From Rhizobiaceae bacterium (GTDB lineage Bacteria; Pseudomonadota; Alphaproteobacteria; Rhizobiales; Rhizobiaceae): 64,000 nucleotides of DNA. Location of the stretch: assembly GCA_028279875.1 (NCBI GenBank), contig JANQMU010000024.1:1-64000 (forward strand), in the 5' to 3' direction. The notes beneath the pieces are model-generated. The model did no database searches. It had not been told where the DNA came from and saw only the letters and a list, made by a program, of their open reading frames with translations. Positions within the stretch are counted from its first letter, which is position 1. Every line of letters begins with the position of its first letter. Shown piece after piece: positions 34,904 to 45,459 of this stretch. The position numbers were made by a program, and so were the translations under genes.

Positions 34904-36838
34904 TCAGGCAATCGCCCGCTGCTGGTCCTCGGGCTGTTGGCGTGTTTCAGCGCCCTGGTTCGCCGGCGTTAAATCGCCGCTCTCCGGCGATCCGCCGGTC
35001 TCGAATTCCTGCAGCATGGAATCGATATTCGCGACCTCTTCCGTCAGCGCGTGGCTGGCCGCGGAGGCTTCTTCGGCAACGGCGGCGTTTTGCTGGGTGC
35101 CCTGATCGATATTGCCGACCGACTGATCGATTTCCTGCAGTCCGCTGGACTGCTCGTTCGCCGCTGCCGTGATCGCCACGACATGCTCGCTGATTTCGCT
35201 GACATCCGAAACAATGGTCTCGAGGGCCTGACCGGTTTCGTTGACGAGATCAACACCCGCCTTCACTTCCGCGCCCGAGGCGTTGATGAGGTCCTTGATT
35301 TCCTTGGCGGCATTGGCCGAGCGCTGGGCGAGTTCGCGAACCTCGGTGGCAACGACGGCGAAGCCAAGTCCGGCTTCGCCGGCACGGGCGGCCTCCACAC
35401 CAGCATTCAGCGCCAGCAGATTGGTCTGGAAGGATATCTCGTCGATCACCCCGATGATGTTCGAGATTTCGTCTGCGGAGGTTTCGATCTTGTTCATGGC
35501 ATCGATCGCCTTTTTGACAACCACGCCTGAATTGCGGGCATTGTCGCGGGCTGTCGTCACCAGACTGGCCGCTTCATTGGCCCGTTCGGTCGATGTTTTC
35601 ATCGCCGAGCTTATCTCTTCGATGGCCGCGGCCGTTTCTTCGACGGTGGCCGCCTGTTGTTCGGTACGACCGGCCAGATTTTCGGCCGCCACGTTGATTT
35701 CGCCAGAGCTGGAGAGTATCTGCGCGGAGGCGCCGCCGATGCGGTTGACGACCTGCGACAACTGCTCGAACGTTTCATTGAAATCGTCCTTCAGCTTTTG
35801 GTAGTCGGCCGGAAATTCATCCGTGATCCGATAGCTCAAATCCTTTTGCGATATGGCAGACATGGCTTTGCCGAAGCTCTCTGCGACCAGCGCGCGTTGC
35901 GAGGCGATGGCTTCGTCGTGCCGTCTTTGCTGTTCGCGTTCGGCTTCCTCATGCTGCTGTTGCCTGGCCTGTTCGGCCTCGAGCTCGAGATTGCGCTGGG
36001 CATTGTCCTTGAAAACTTCGAGGGCTTTGGCCATCTGTCCCACCTCGTCACGGCGTTTGAGATGCGGGACGACGGTTTCCAGTTTCCCCTTGGCAATATC
36101 TCTCATTGCACCGGTTATCTGTTTGATCGGGACGGAGATGGCCCTGGCGCCGAGGACGATAACGGCGAGAATCACCAGACCTGCCAGCGATATGCCAAGC
36201 AAAATGTTGTCCTTCAGGTCCGACGCCGCCATCAAAGCCTGGTCGACATTCGAATCGATTTCCAGGACACCCCGGACATCGCCGAGTTGCCAGTTCGCCT
36301 TCGGCGTCTGCGGATGGCTGTTGTGACAGGCCACACATGCCTCGGCGGCCATTTTGTCGGCGATGGCGACGCGCATGACCGTATTGCCGTTGCGGGTTTC
36401 CAGGCGTTTGAAGACCTGATCCGGATTCTGGTTCAAGAAGGCCCAGGCGCTTTTCATGAAATCGTCCATGACCCGGCCTTCGCGGTTGGGAAACGGAAGC
36501 GCGCTGTAGAGCGTCATGGTGGTGTTTTCCGCCTCCATCAGCTTGCTCAGATCGTGGATGAGCGTTGCCGGCAACGGAATGGCGCCGGGCGTGTCGGCAT
36601 GATCGATGGAAGGCGTCAGCCCACCGCTGTCCTTGGCTTTCTTGATGACGTTCGTGGTGTAGTAGCCGCGAATGATCTTGAATTGCTTGGCGGTCTGCAG
36701 GGCCGATTGGGTTGCTGCTTCAAGCGCATTCTCGGTCACCACTTTCGGAATGACGAACCATGCGACCGTAAGGCACAAGAGCACGATAATCGGGACCGGC
36801 AACGCCAGTTTGAATATGATGGATTTGTTGAAAAGCAT
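34904..36838 (-). CDS. Methyl-accepting chemotaxis protein with periplasmic c-haem (DUF3365/Tll0287-like) sensor
   Basis: A 644-residue chemoreceptor. The first membrane helix spans about 10-30. A periplasmic Tll0287-like domain (about 35-200) contains a c-type haem site, C168-V-A-C171-H172. The second helix is about 210-230, followed by HAMP (about 232-285) and a signalling domain with the hairpin tip [20 protein letters not shown]. Haem in such domains suggests sensing of redox state, oxygen or NO. The C-terminus lacks an obvious pentapeptide methylation tether. Single gene; 36839-37111 upstream shows no clear operator. Confidence 0.92.
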   Translation of the reverse strand: MLFNKSIIFKLALPVPIIVLLCLTVAWFVIPKVVTENALEAATQSALQTAKQFKIIRGYYTTNVIKKAKDSGGLTPSIDHADTPGAIPLPATLIHDLSKLMEAENTTMTLYSALPFPNREGRVMDDFMKSAWAFLNQNPDQVFKRLETRNGNTVMRVAIADKMAAEACVACHNSHPQTPKANWQLGDVRGVLEIDSNVDQALMAASDLKDNILLGISLAGLVILAVIVLGARAISVPIKQITGAMRDIAKGKLETVVPHLKRRDEVGQMAKALEVFKDNAQRNLELEAEQARQQQHEEAEREQQRRHDEAIASQRALVAESFGKAMSAISQKDLSYRITDEFPADYQKLKDDFNETFEQLSQVVNRIGGASAQILSSSGEINVAAENLAGRTEQQAATVEETAAAIEEISSAMKTSTERANEAASLVTTARDNARNSGVVVKKAIDAMNKIETSADEISNIIGVIDEISFQTNLLALNAGVEAARAGEAGLGFAVVATEVRELAQRSANAAKEIKDLINASGAEVKAGVDLVNETGQALETIVSDVSEISEHVVAITAAANEQSSGLQEIDQSVGNIDQGTQQNAAVAEEASAASHALTEEVANIDSMLQEFETGGSPESGDLTPANQGAETRQQPEDQQRAIA

Positions 36839-37111
36839 GCTTCACCGCACTTTCGCCAATCTTGTTCAGACTGGGCTGGAAACCCGAGGGAACGGACGCC
36901 GGCCTCACCGGAATACGGTGCGTGCACGCCAGTTCTTTCGAAAGTCATGGGTTATGATGGTCCGGCACCAATCCGATGCGGTGCGTCATGCTGTCTGGAC
37001 CTGGGGACGTGATCCACCATCGCCTTCAGTATTGGCACCCGGCGTTTCATTTTGGTTAATGTTCCATCAAGAGCTTTTTGAGCGATGGCGCGCTCGCGCC
37101 GAAATTGGCAC

Positions 37112-37843
<732 letters not shown>

Positions 37844-38035
37844 ACGGTTTGCCAATTTACATCTGACCGCAGTCGATCTGCGGAACCTTTGGTATTATTT
37901 GCCTGATAATGGCCCAATTGATACCTGTATAGAGCAGGAACGGGCTTTGCGGTGTTGTGCGGTGCGGTCCGTTTTCACCGGCGCGGTGTCATGCCGCGCG
38001 ACGCATTCCAATTGAACATCAAGAGAGGGCCAGCC

Positions 38036-38728
38036 ATGGAATCCTTGATAGAGGCCGCCCTGGCGCCGGCGGCGATCGCCGCCCATATCTCCTACGGATT
38101 GCTGGTTCTGTCGATGCTGATGAACTCGATCGTCTGGCTTCGGGCGATCGCGGTGGTCTCCGGCGTCGCCGGTGTCTATTACAGCGGCTACGTGCTGGGC
38201 GACCCGGTGGGGGCGTTCTGGGAGGCGGCGTTCGTTGCCGCGAACCTTGCCCAGCTGTCGCTGCTGTTCTGGCGCAGCCGCCGGGCGCGCTTCAGCGACG
38301 AGGAGTTCCTGTTCTGCCAGAACGCGCTGGTCCTCGTTCCGCCGAGCCTTGCCCGCCAGTTCATCAATGTCGGCGCGTGGCAGACCATCGCCAAGGGTAC
38401 GATCCTGACACAGCAGGACAAAGCCGTCGAGCGGCTGACCTATATCGCCGACGGCACCGTCGAGGTCGCCGTCAACGGACGGCTGGTGGCGACCTGCAGC
38501 ACAGGCGATTTCATCGGCGAACTGGGCATTCTCTCCGGGCGCCCGGCAACCGCGACGACCACCGCAACAACCGATCTGCGCGCCCTGGTCTTCGAGCGCG
38601 GCGCCCTGCTGCGGCACCTGCGGCGCAAACCCGACCTCACACTCGCCCTGCAGGCCGGCTTCAAAAACAACCTGCGCCGGAAACTGGCGACGGCGAATGA
38701 GCGGACACTGGCCGGGGCGGGAGGGTAG
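38036..38728 (+). CDS. Membrane-bound cyclic-nucleotide-binding protein (Popeye-like)
   Basis: A 230-residue protein with three N-terminal hydrophobic segments (about 10-90: AAHISYGLLVLSMLMNSIVW, then AVVSGVAGVYYSGYVLG, then AAFVAANLAQLSLLF) and a C-terminal cNMP-binding domain (about 110-215). The phosphate-binding cassette FIGELGILSGRPATATT retains the key Glu and Arg, so cAMP or cGMP binding is plausible. The layout matches Popeye-domain proteins. ATG 38036 follows GAGAGGG; upstream in-frame ATGs are less likely. Only 7 bp separate its stop from the SulP transporter, suggesting it gates or regulates that transporter. Confidence 0.8.
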   Translation: MESLIEAALAPAAIAAHISYGLLVLSMLMNSIVWLRAIAVVSGVAGVYYSGYVLGDPVGAFWEAAFVAANLAQLSLLFWRSRRARFSDEEFLFCQNALVLVPPSLARQFINVGAWQTIAKGTILTQQDKAVERLTYIADGTVEVAVNGRLVATCSTGDFIGELGILSGRPATATTTATTDLRALVFERGALLRHLRRKPDLTLALQAGFKNNLRRKLATANERTLAGAGG

Positions 38729-38735
38729 ATGGCGT

Positions 38736-40442
38736 ATGGCGGCGATCGGTAATGCCTTGAAGCGGTTGCTGCCTTTTGCCGGCATCCGGCCGCTTCCCCG
38801 GTCGCAGATCCCGGCGGAAATCATCGCCGGCGTCACGCTCGCGGCGCTCGCCATTCCGGAGGTCATGGGATACACCAATATCTCCGGGACGCCGGTTATC
38901 ACCGGGCTTTACACAATGCTCGTCCCGGCCGCCCTGTTCGCGATCTTCGGCTCCTCGCGGCATCTGGTGGTCGGCGCCGATTCAGCCACCGCGGCCATCC
39001 TGGCGAGCGGCCTTGTCGGCATGGCGGCCGCCGGGTCGAGCGAATATCTGGCGCTGGCCGGACTGCTCGCCCTGATGGTCGGCGTGCTGCTGATCGCCGC
39101 AAGCCTTGTCGGGCTGGGGTTCATGGCGGATTTCCTGTCACGCACGGTTCTGGTCGGGTTCCTGACCGGGGTCGGCATCCAGGTCTCGTTGCGCGCTGCA
39201 TCAGAATTGCTGGGCCTGCCGGGCCATCACCATGGCACGCTGATGATGGTGTGGTCGAACCGCGCGCAGGCGCCGGACCTCAACCCCGCGGTTCTGACGG
39301 TAGCGGCCCTGGTGCTGGCGGTGGTCGCCGGAAGCCGGTTGCTGTCAAAAAGGCTGAATCGCAAGGTCCCCGGCGCGATGATCGCCGTGATCGGTGCGAT
39401 CATTGCCAGCTGGGCGTTCGATCTGCAACGGGTCCTGCCGGTTGTCGGCGCGGTTCCGACCGGTCTGCCCGACTTTGCCCTGCCGCAGGTTTCCTGGAGC
39501 TTTGCGCTCTTGTGGGATCTGCTGCCGACGGCATTGGCGATGCTGGTGGTCGTTCTGGCGCAGAGCGCGGCGACGGCGCGGGCCTATGCGACGCGTTATC
39601 ATGAGCGGCTTGACGAAACGCGCGACCTTACCGGGCTGGGACTTGCCAATATCGGCGCCGGCCTCACCGGCGCCTTTGTCGTCAATGGCAGTCCGACCAA
39701 GACCGAAATGGTCGACGTCGGCGGCGGCCGGAGCCAGTTGTCGCTGCTTGTCGCGGCTGCGGTCGTGCTGTTGACGCTGCTGTTCCTGACCGGGCCGCTG
39801 GGCTACCTGCCGAAGGCGGTTCTGTCGGCCGTCGTGCTGCTGATCGGCCTGAAACTGATCGATGTGACAGGCTTGCGGGACATCTACCGCCGTCGCCGGC
39901 CGGAATTCTGGGTAGCGCTGCTGACCGCCGCCGTTGTCGTTATCTTCGGTGTCGAGCAGGGCATCGTTTTCGCCATTCTGTTTTCGCTGGTCATCCACAC
40001 GCGGCACGGTTACCGGCCGACAAACCTGCTGATCGTCCGGGAATCGTCCGGGCACTGGCACGCCAGATCGCTCGACAGCGATGCCCAGGCCGGGCCCGGC
40101 CTCATGATCTACCGGTTCAATCACAGCATGTATTACACCAATTCGGAACGGATGCGGGCGGAGATCCTCGGCCTTGCCGACCGGGCCGATCCGCCACTGC
40201 AATGGTTCTGCATCGATGCGTCGGCGGTTGACGACGTCGACTACACTGCCGCCGAGACGCTTGCCGACATTGGTGCCGCGCTGCGGGCGCGGGGAATCAC
40301 GCTGGTCTTCGCCCAGGATGTCGATGCCGTCAATACAGCAAGTCGTAGGGAACTGCAGCGGCTGTTTAAGGACGCGATGTTTCTCGAATCGCTTGACGCG
40401 GTGCTGGAGCGGTTCGGGCGGATGCGCTCGAATTCGGACTAA
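38736..40442 (+). CDS. SulP family anion transporter with STAS domain
   Basis: A 568-residue SLC26/SulP transporter. Signature pieces are AALAIPEVMGYTNISGTPV (TM1, about 35), the sulphate-transporter core with VNGSPTKTEMVDVGGGRSQ (about 325) and a C-terminal STAS domain (about 455-560: FCIDASAVDDVDYTAAETL). Substrates in bacteria include sulphate, bicarbonate and dicarboxylates; the residues do not settle it. ATG 38736 is preferred. Co-transcribed with the cyclic-nucleotide-binding gene. Confidence 0.92.
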   Translation: MAAIGNALKRLLPFAGIRPLPRSQIPAEIIAGVTLAALAIPEVMGYTNISGTPVITGLYTMLVPAALFAIFGSSRHLVVGADSATAAILASGLVGMAAAGSSEYLALAGLLALMVGVLLIAASLVGLGFMADFLSRTVLVGFLTGVGIQVSLRAASELLGLPGHHHGTLMMVWSNRAQAPDLNPAVLTVAALVLAVVAGSRLLSKRLNRKVPGAMIAVIGAIIASWAFDLQRVLPVVGAVPTGLPDFALPQVSWSFALLWDLLPTALAMLVVVLAQSAATARAYATRYHERLDETRDLTGLGLANIGAGLTGAFVVNGSPTKTEMVDVGGGRSQLSLLVAAAVVLLTLLFLTGPLGYLPKAVLSAVVLLIGLKLIDVTGLRDIYRRRRPEFWVALLTAAVVVIFGVEQGIVFAILFSLVIHTRHGYRPTNLLIVRESSGHWHARSLDSDAQAGPGLMIYRFNHSMYYTNSERMRAEILGLADRADPPLQWFCIDASAVDDVDYTAAETLADIGAALRARGITLVFAQDVDAVNTASRRELQRLFKDAMFLESLDAVLERFGRMRSNSD

Positions 40443-40897
40443 AATTGGGAGTCGATCTCCACAAATTGAATCCGAGTGGCCCACTTTGCGGTCCGGCGTG
40501 TCGGCCTACATTCGCACGCCGTTCCCTGCCTAGGCACTTGACTTAAGCCGACTGCAACTAGGGATTGTGGCCAAATAAATTTGATGGAAGTGTAAATTGA
40601 AGTTTTGTTCAAAAACACGCTGCCATTCAGAGGTGATTTTCCAAATATCTGTGACGACGCCGGCCTGAAAATACCCATGCGGGTGCTTTGGATGGCCAGT
40701 TTTTAGGTTTTCCGTTCGCATTCACCTACAATAAAAATTCCTTCGAGATTTTTCTTGTCAACATTATTTTTTAGGGTATTGTCCCTAATTGCAATTTTAA
40801 AGTGTGGTGCGTGTGTCGAGCTCATTTGAGCTTATCAACGGAATACATGCCGTGATTGTATTTCCGCTGTGGCGCACAGGTCTATCGAGGTGGACAC
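40443..40897. other. 455-bp AT-rich intergenic leader of the exopolysaccharide cluster
   Basis: No gene seen. The right half (about 40550-40800) is strikingly AT-rich against the GC-rich flanks and contains the promoter/operator at 40755-40788. A short GGAG/CTCC hairpin at 40449-40460 follows the SulP gene. About 110 nt separate the predicted transcription start from the NusG-like gene. Confidence 0.6.
40755..40788 (+). promoter_or_regulatory. Predicted promoter with operator straddling the -10
   Basis: TTGTCA (-35, 40755-40760), 16-bp spacer and TATTGT (-10, 40777-40782). The -10 is flanked exactly by the inverted repeat TTAGGG (40771-40776) and CCCTAA (40783-40788). A dimer bound here would block initiation. 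It is the likely promoter for the NusG-like gene and possibly the whole polysaccharide operon. Confidence 0.5.
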
Positions 40898-41518
40898 ATG
40901 GGCGTTTTCTCAAGCGGATGGCAATGGTATGTGGTAGCAACACTTCCCCATCGTGAGAAGCTGGCGACCGAACGGTTAGGCAATCAAGGCTTTCAGACGT
41001 TTTTTCCAAGACGTCTGAAAACCGTCCGTCACGCGCGTAAGAGCTTTGATCGTGTCGTCTCCTATTTTCCTGGCTATGTATTCGTTTCCCTGGACCTTCA
41101 GGCTGATCAATGGCGTTCGGTCAATGGCACCTTTGGTGTTCGTTCCTTGATCATGGGAGGTGACTACCCGCTGCCGGTGCCCCGCGGTGTGGTTGAGAAT
41201 CTGCAGGAAATGACCGATGAGGATGGTTTTCTCAAACCGATTGAGGTTCTTCGCCCGGGAGACAATGTTCGCGTTCTCAATGGTCCGATGGCGGATATGA
41301 TCGGACAAATCGATCGCCTGGATGGAAAGCACCGGGCACGGGTGCTTCTTGACATGTTGCATGGAAGGGTGCCCTTGGTTGTTCCGATTGCCAATGTCGC
41401 AAAGCGAAATGATGGCGTTGTTCAGCAGCCCAACCGGGCAGGTAAGAAGCGACATTTGCGCTCTGAAAGTATCGCTGGCAAATCGGTTGTCGCCCCCTCC
41501 GGCCAAGGGCTTGATTAG
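40898..41518 (+). CDS. NusG/RfaH-like transcription antitermination protein
   Basis: A 206-residue NusG paralogue. The NGN domain (about 5-110: WQWYVVATLPHREKLATERL, then FPGYVFVSLDL) is followed by a KOW domain (RPGDNVRVLNGPMADMIGQIDRLDG). Unlike housekeeping NusG it is alone, not beside secE, and heads a long polysaccharide cluster, like RfaH or UpxY, which let polymerase read through long surface-polymer operons. The basic C-terminal extension (about 175-206) is unusual. ATG 40898 has GAGGTGG upstream. Confidence 0.88.
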   Translation: MGVFSSGWQWYVVATLPHREKLATERLGNQGFQTFFPRRLKTVRHARKSFDRVVSYFPGYVFVSLDLQADQWRSVNGTFGVRSLIMGGDYPLPVPRGVVENLQEMTDEDGFLKPIEVLRPGDNVRVLNGPMADMIGQIDRLDGKHRARVLLDMLHGRVPLVVPIANVAKRNDGVVQQPNRAGKKRHLRSESIAGKSVVAPSGQGLD

Positions 41519-41914
41519 CACCGTACGGAATAATCTGCGAGGGCTGGGCGGATTATTTCATTGGCGAAATCTGCCCATATATCAAATCCTTAAATGTAAG
41601 TCGGATTTGGTGTCCATTCGCTGGATTCCCCATATAGGGAATGGGACGCCCGGACGAAGCCTGTTATCGCAGCAGTGGTATCAGGGTACGGGACAACCAT
41701 AGGCAGTCCATCTGCCGCTTTATCCCACCAGGCTGGTGGGTCTCTGTGTACCGCCGGAATATTCAAACCAGGGTGAGCTTCATTCAGTTCACCCTGAGTG
41801 CGGAAGCTTTGTGCCGCCGCCGAGAAAACACAAGACTGCAGTGGCATCTAATTCCTTTTCCGGGCATTCCAGGAATCACAATTCAGCTGACAGATTCTGG
41901 CATGAGGACGCCCA
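41519..41914. other. 396-bp intergenic region before the LuxR-type regulator
   Basis: No convincing gene. It contains the palindrome ATTCCCCATATAGGGAAT at 41625-41642 (arms ATTCCC/GGGAAT). A very similar 18-mer lies at 45306. GAGG before ATG 41915 serves the next gene. Confidence 0.5.
41625..41642. promoter_or_regulatory. Palindrome ATTCCCCATATAGGGAAT (operator candidate)
   Basis: Perfect 6-bp arms with a CATATA centre, 272 bp upstream of the LuxR-type gene. It matches the palindromic 18-mer at 45306-45323 in 14 of 18 bases. Shared use within one cluster suggests a binding site of a local regulator. Confidence 0.45.
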
Positions 41915-43033
41915 ATGCATCATTGGGATGAAGACGCTTATGACAGACTTGTCAGACAGATTTACGAGGCGGCCAACAATCCGGAAAGCTGGAACGAAAC
42001 CGTCAATGATATCGGTGATCTGCTGGATTTCGGGGTCATTCACCTGATGCTCGTTTCCTGCGAAACTGGCTTTGAATATCTTGGGTCTGCACCCAGGGGC
42101 GATCCGGATTTCAGCGCCGAATATCTCAAGGATTTTGCGTTTGAGGAATTCAGGCGCGCCCGGATTTTCTCGCAGCCGACCGGCGTCGCGTTCGACGAGA
42201 GGCTGATCGTTTCCGAAGAGGAAAAACATAACGCCGCCGCCCACCAAGAACTTCTTTCGCCGCCCAAGATTTACAATATCATGGGCGCCAATATGAGCGT
42301 CGGAGATTGCCGCGGCTGGTTCGGCGTTACAACCAAAAGGGCATCGGAAGATTTTTCCGACGAACAAAGGGGCGCTTTCCAAAGGCTTTTGCCACATATC
42401 CTGCAGTCGATGCGGATCACCAAGGCAAATATCGACCTGCAGATTTCAAAAAGCCTCGCCTTCGATACCGTGGAAGAGCTCAGCTCGGCCGTGTTCCTCT
42501 TTCTTAACCAGCAGCTTGTCAGCGTAAATCGGGCTGGCAAGGACCTTCTGAAGGAAGGTTTCTTTGCCGTCCAGAACGGGACGCTGGCCTGCCGCCACCG
42601 GATCGCCAACCGGCGCCTTCGTGACTATCTGGATCAATCCGATCAGTTGATGCCCGGTCCCCTGCTGCTGCGTGACAGGGCGAGAAAGACCGAATATTGC
42701 GTCCGCAGACATGATCCGACACCCCATTTCAGCAATGGAGACGTCAGAGGAAGTGCCGGCCAACTCGTCTCCGTTACAAAACTGCGCGGCAACGAGGCTC
42801 CATTGTTCGGAGATGTCGAGGGGTTTGCGCTGTTTTACGGCCTCAGCGAGGCGGAGATCCATGTTCTCTATGCCGTGCTCAACTATAAGAGTCTGAAGGA
42901 ACTGGCGGCACATCGTGGCGTCAACCTCGACACCGTCCGCAAACAGCTCAAATCGGTCATGGCGAAGGTTGATGTCGCCAGCCAGAAGGAACTGTTTCAG
43001 ATGTTCGAACGCTTTCGCATCCTGGGATCGTGA
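41915..43033 (+). CDS. LuxR-type HTH transcriptional regulator
   Basis: A 372-residue regulator. The N-terminal ~290 residues form a sensor-like region without a recognisable named domain. A C-terminal LuxR HTH (about 305-365) follows: YGLSEAEIHVLYAVLNYKSLKELAAHRGVNLDTVRKQLKSVMAKV. Related LuxR-like proteins occur inside alphaproteobacterial polysaccharide clusters. It probably controls this locus, perhaps through the 18-bp palindromes at 41625 and 45306; no autoinducer-binding domain can be claimed. Confidence 0.85.
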   Translation: MHHWDEDAYDRLVRQIYEAANNPESWNETVNDIGDLLDFGVIHLMLVSCETGFEYLGSAPRGDPDFSAEYLKDFAFEEFRRARIFSQPTGVAFDERLIVSEEEKHNAAAHQELLSPPKIYNIMGANMSVGDCRGWFGVTTKRASEDFSDEQRGAFQRLLPHILQSMRITKANIDLQISKSLAFDTVEELSSAVFLFLNQQLVSVNRAGKDLLKEGFFAVQNGTLACRHRIANRRLRDYLDQSDQLMPGPLLLRDRARKTEYCVRRHDPTPHFSNGDVRGSAGQLVSVTKLRGNEAPLFGDVEGFALFYGLSEAEIHVLYAVLNYKSLKELAAHRGVNLDTVRKQLKSVMAKVDVASQKELFQMFERFRILGS

Positions 43034-43118
43034 CGTTTTCCGCGATAGAACGGCATTGTTCCGGTGATGGCAGCTGCGCTTCCAGTCCGATAGATCGTTC
43101 CGTGTTTAAACGCGCGTT

Positions 43119-44435
43119 ATGGCGATAGAAACCAGCATTCCAACAGTCCTCGCGCAAGGGGGCCGCCTGTACAATGTCCGCCCGCCGGCACTCGTCAGCC
43201 GCATCCGGCTGCAGCTTGGTGTCGGGCTGCTGCTCGCCTGTGCGCTGCCTCAGTTCGTTCGCGATGGCTCCGCAATCCGATGGATGTTCACCTCCACGTC
43301 GCAATACATCACGTTGATTGCGATCACCGGCGCGGTGATCCTCGGTTATTTTTCGGTGCGCCGGCTGACCCGATATCCCGGCATTACCGGCATTTCCTAC
43401 ATCTTGCCAACCTTCACGATCAGCTACGGCATTGCACTCGGCATTATCCTGTTGTTCCGGCTGGATTATTCGCGGTTTGTGCTGATTACGAGTTTTGTCA
43501 GCGCACAGCTGTGGTTTCATTTTATTGCCATCGTCTCAGTTCGCGCAAATGAACTGATTTTCGACGTCATCCCGATGGGGAACGCGAAAAAACTGTGTTC
43601 GATATCACAGGTCCGCTGGAACATCCTCAAAGAGCCGCATCCGGGCGGTCCGCTGTCCCACGGCCTGACGGCGGATCTGCGGGCTGACCTCCCCGAGAAG
43701 TGGGAAGCTTTCATTGCCGAATCGGCAGTCAATGGTGTGCCCGTCTATCATTACAAACAACTCAGTGAGAATCTCACGGGCAAGGTTGAGATTGAGCATC
43801 TGTCGGAAAACAATCTCGGCTCGCTGCTGCCCAGCTTCCTCTATTTGCGCTTCAAGCAATCGATCGATATTGCGGTTGCCGTGCTCATCCTTCCCATTCT
43901 GGTACCACTCTTCGGCGTAATCGCCTGGGCGATCAAAATGGATAGCGAAGGCCCGGTGTTTTTCCGTCAGGAGCGCATGGGTTACCGGGGTCAGGTGTTC
44001 CGTGTCTGGAAATTCAGGACGATGGAGCACGACCATTCAACGGATGTTTCCGAGCGCCGGGCGTTGACGACCGTTGACGGCGATCCGCGGGTGACGAAAA
44101 TCGGCCAATTCCTGAGAAGAACGCGCCTTGATGAACTGCCGCAGATCTTCAACATCCTGCGTGGCGAGATGAGCTGGATCGGCCCGCGGCCGGAGGCCGT
44201 TACCCTGTCGAAGCGTTATGAGACGAAACTTCACTTCTATCGCTATCGCCACATCGTGCGGCCGGGTATCACCGGTTGGGCGCAGGTCAATCAGGGTCAT
44301 GTCGCCGAAGTCGACGAGGTGCGCGCCAAGCTGCACTACGACTTCTATTACATCAAGAATTTTTCGGTGTGGCTGGATATTCTGATCACCATGCGGACGA
44401 TCGCCGTCATGCTGACGGGGTTTGGCGCGCGTTGA
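43119..44435 (+). CDS. Polyprenyl-phosphate sugar-1-phosphate transferase (ExoY/WbaP type)
   Basis: A 438-residue initiating transferase that loads the first sugar-phosphate onto undecaprenyl phosphate. The N-terminal half has about four membrane helices. The catalytic domain has the re-entrant helix [62 protein letters not shown] and [13 protein letters not shown]. The sugar (Gal or Glc are usual) is not readable. It sets the start of repeat-unit assembly for the cluster. Confidence 0.93.
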   Translation: MAIETSIPTVLAQGGRLYNVRPPALVSRIRLQLGVGLLLACALPQFVRDGSAIRWMFTSTSQYITLIAITGAVILGYFSVRRLTRYPGITGISYILPTFTISYGIALGIILLFRLDYSRFVLITSFVSAQLWFHFIAIVSVRANELIFDVIPMGNAKKLCSISQVRWNILKEPHPGGPLSHGLTADLRADLPEKWEAFIAESAVNGVPVYHYKQLSENLTGKVEIEHLSENNLGSLLPSFLYLRFKQSIDIAVAVLILPILVPLFGVIAWAIKMDSEGPVFFRQERMGYRGQVFRVWKFRTMEHDHSTDVSERRALTTVDGDPRVTKIGQFLRRTRLDELPQIFNILRGEMSWIGPRPEAVTLSKRYETKLHFYRYRHIVRPGITGWAQVNQGHVAEVDEVRAKLHYDFYYIKNFSVWLDILITMRTIAVMLTGFGAR

Positions 44436-44512
44436 TGGGGCGGCCGATTTTGTTGGAATCGCGCGGCGGGCGGCCGAGATTATGGTGTTTGTTCCGTATC
44501 CACTGATCCCGT

Positions 44513-45259
44513 TTGAAAATCTCCGTCATTACGGCTGTTTTCAATCGGCCGGCGACTATCGGCCGGGCGATAGACAGCGTCGCGAAGCAGACCTACCCCA
44601 ACGTGGAACACCTTGTCATCGATGGAGCCTCGGCTGATGCGACGATTACGGAGATAGAACGCCATCGACATTCGTCGATGACCGTTTACAGTGAGCCGGA
44701 TTCAGGCATCTATGATGCTCTTAACAAAGGTGTAAGGAAAGCGAGTGGTGACATCGTCGGTGTTATGCATTCCGATGACACTTTTGCCCATGACGATGTT
44801 CTGGCACTTGTCTCCGGCGCTTTCACAAATCGCAATCTCGACGCCGTCTACGGTGACCTGCAATATGTGTCGGCACGCGACGAGCGTAAGGTGATCCGTC
44901 ACTGGATCTCGGGAGATTATTCGCTCGCCAGGGTGCGGCGTGGTTGGATGCCGCCGCATCCGACGATGTATGTCAGGCGGAAGGTTTTCAAGAAGTTTGG
45001 CGCCTACGACACCTCTTATCGCATCGCGGCAGACTATGACGCATTCCTTCGTTGGTTCGGCCGGGATCAATTGCGCATGGGGTACATTCCCGAAGTTCTG
45101 GTCAAAATGCGGGTTGGCGGTGAGAGCAATCGGTCGCTCGGGAAGATATTGCGCAAGAGCCGCGAGGATTATCGGGCGCTTCGTTCCAATGACATTGGTG
45201 GTCTGGGAACACTGGCGCTCAAGAATCTGCGCAAGGTGGGTCAATTTGTCGTCAAATAG
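44513..45259 (+). CDS. Glycosyltransferase family 2
   Basis: A 248-residue GT-A enzyme opening with KISVITAVFNRPATIGRAIDS. It has the nucleotide-sugar motifs SEPDSGIYDALNKG (about 62) and HSDDTF (DxD-like, about 86), typical of WcaA-like transferases. The start is TTG 44513; an in-frame TGA lies nine bases upstream, so no ATG is possible. It adds a sugar to the growing repeat unit at the inner membrane face. Its 78-bp spacer from the initiating transferase lacks a promoter. Confidence 0.9.
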   Translation: MKISVITAVFNRPATIGRAIDSVAKQTYPNVEHLVIDGASADATITEIERHRHSSMTVYSEPDSGIYDALNKGVRKASGDIVGVMHSDDTFAHDDVLALVSGAFTNRNLDAVYGDLQYVSARDERKVIRHWISGDYSLARVRRGWMPPHPTMYVRRKVFKKFGAYDTSYRIAADYDAFLRWFGRDQLRMGYIPEVLVKMRVGGESNRSLGKILRKSREDYRALRSNDIGGLGTLALKNLRKVGQFVVK

Positions 45260-45305
45260 CGGCATTCAAATGGAGAAGCCGAAGCGGCGCCTAGCCAACG
45301 GCGTT

Positions 45306-45323
45306 GCTCCCCATTTGGGGAAT
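45306..45323. promoter_or_regulatory. Palindrome GCTCCCCATTTGGGGAAT (operator candidate)
   Basis: TCCCC/GGGGA arms around ATTT. Fourteen of 18 bases equal the palindrome at 41625. It lies 136 bp upstream of the small secreted protein gene, in a 200-bp spacer that also holds an imperfect repeat ACAAACTCC/GGGGTTTGT (45404-45432). Confidence 0.45.
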
Positions 45324-45459
45324 ATCGGAGAAGTTGAACGCCCGATATCCTTCGCAGACAGACTACCCAAGCAAGCGTAGGTGTGGACTCCGGGATGATT
45401 TGGACAAACTCCAGTTATGATCGGGGGTTTGTTATGGGGAAAATTGGGGCGAATCAGAG

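Noticed and set aside
45404-45432. ACAAACTCC/GGGGTTTGT imperfect repeat as a terminator
   Set aside because: Long loop, one mismatch and no U-run; too weak to call.
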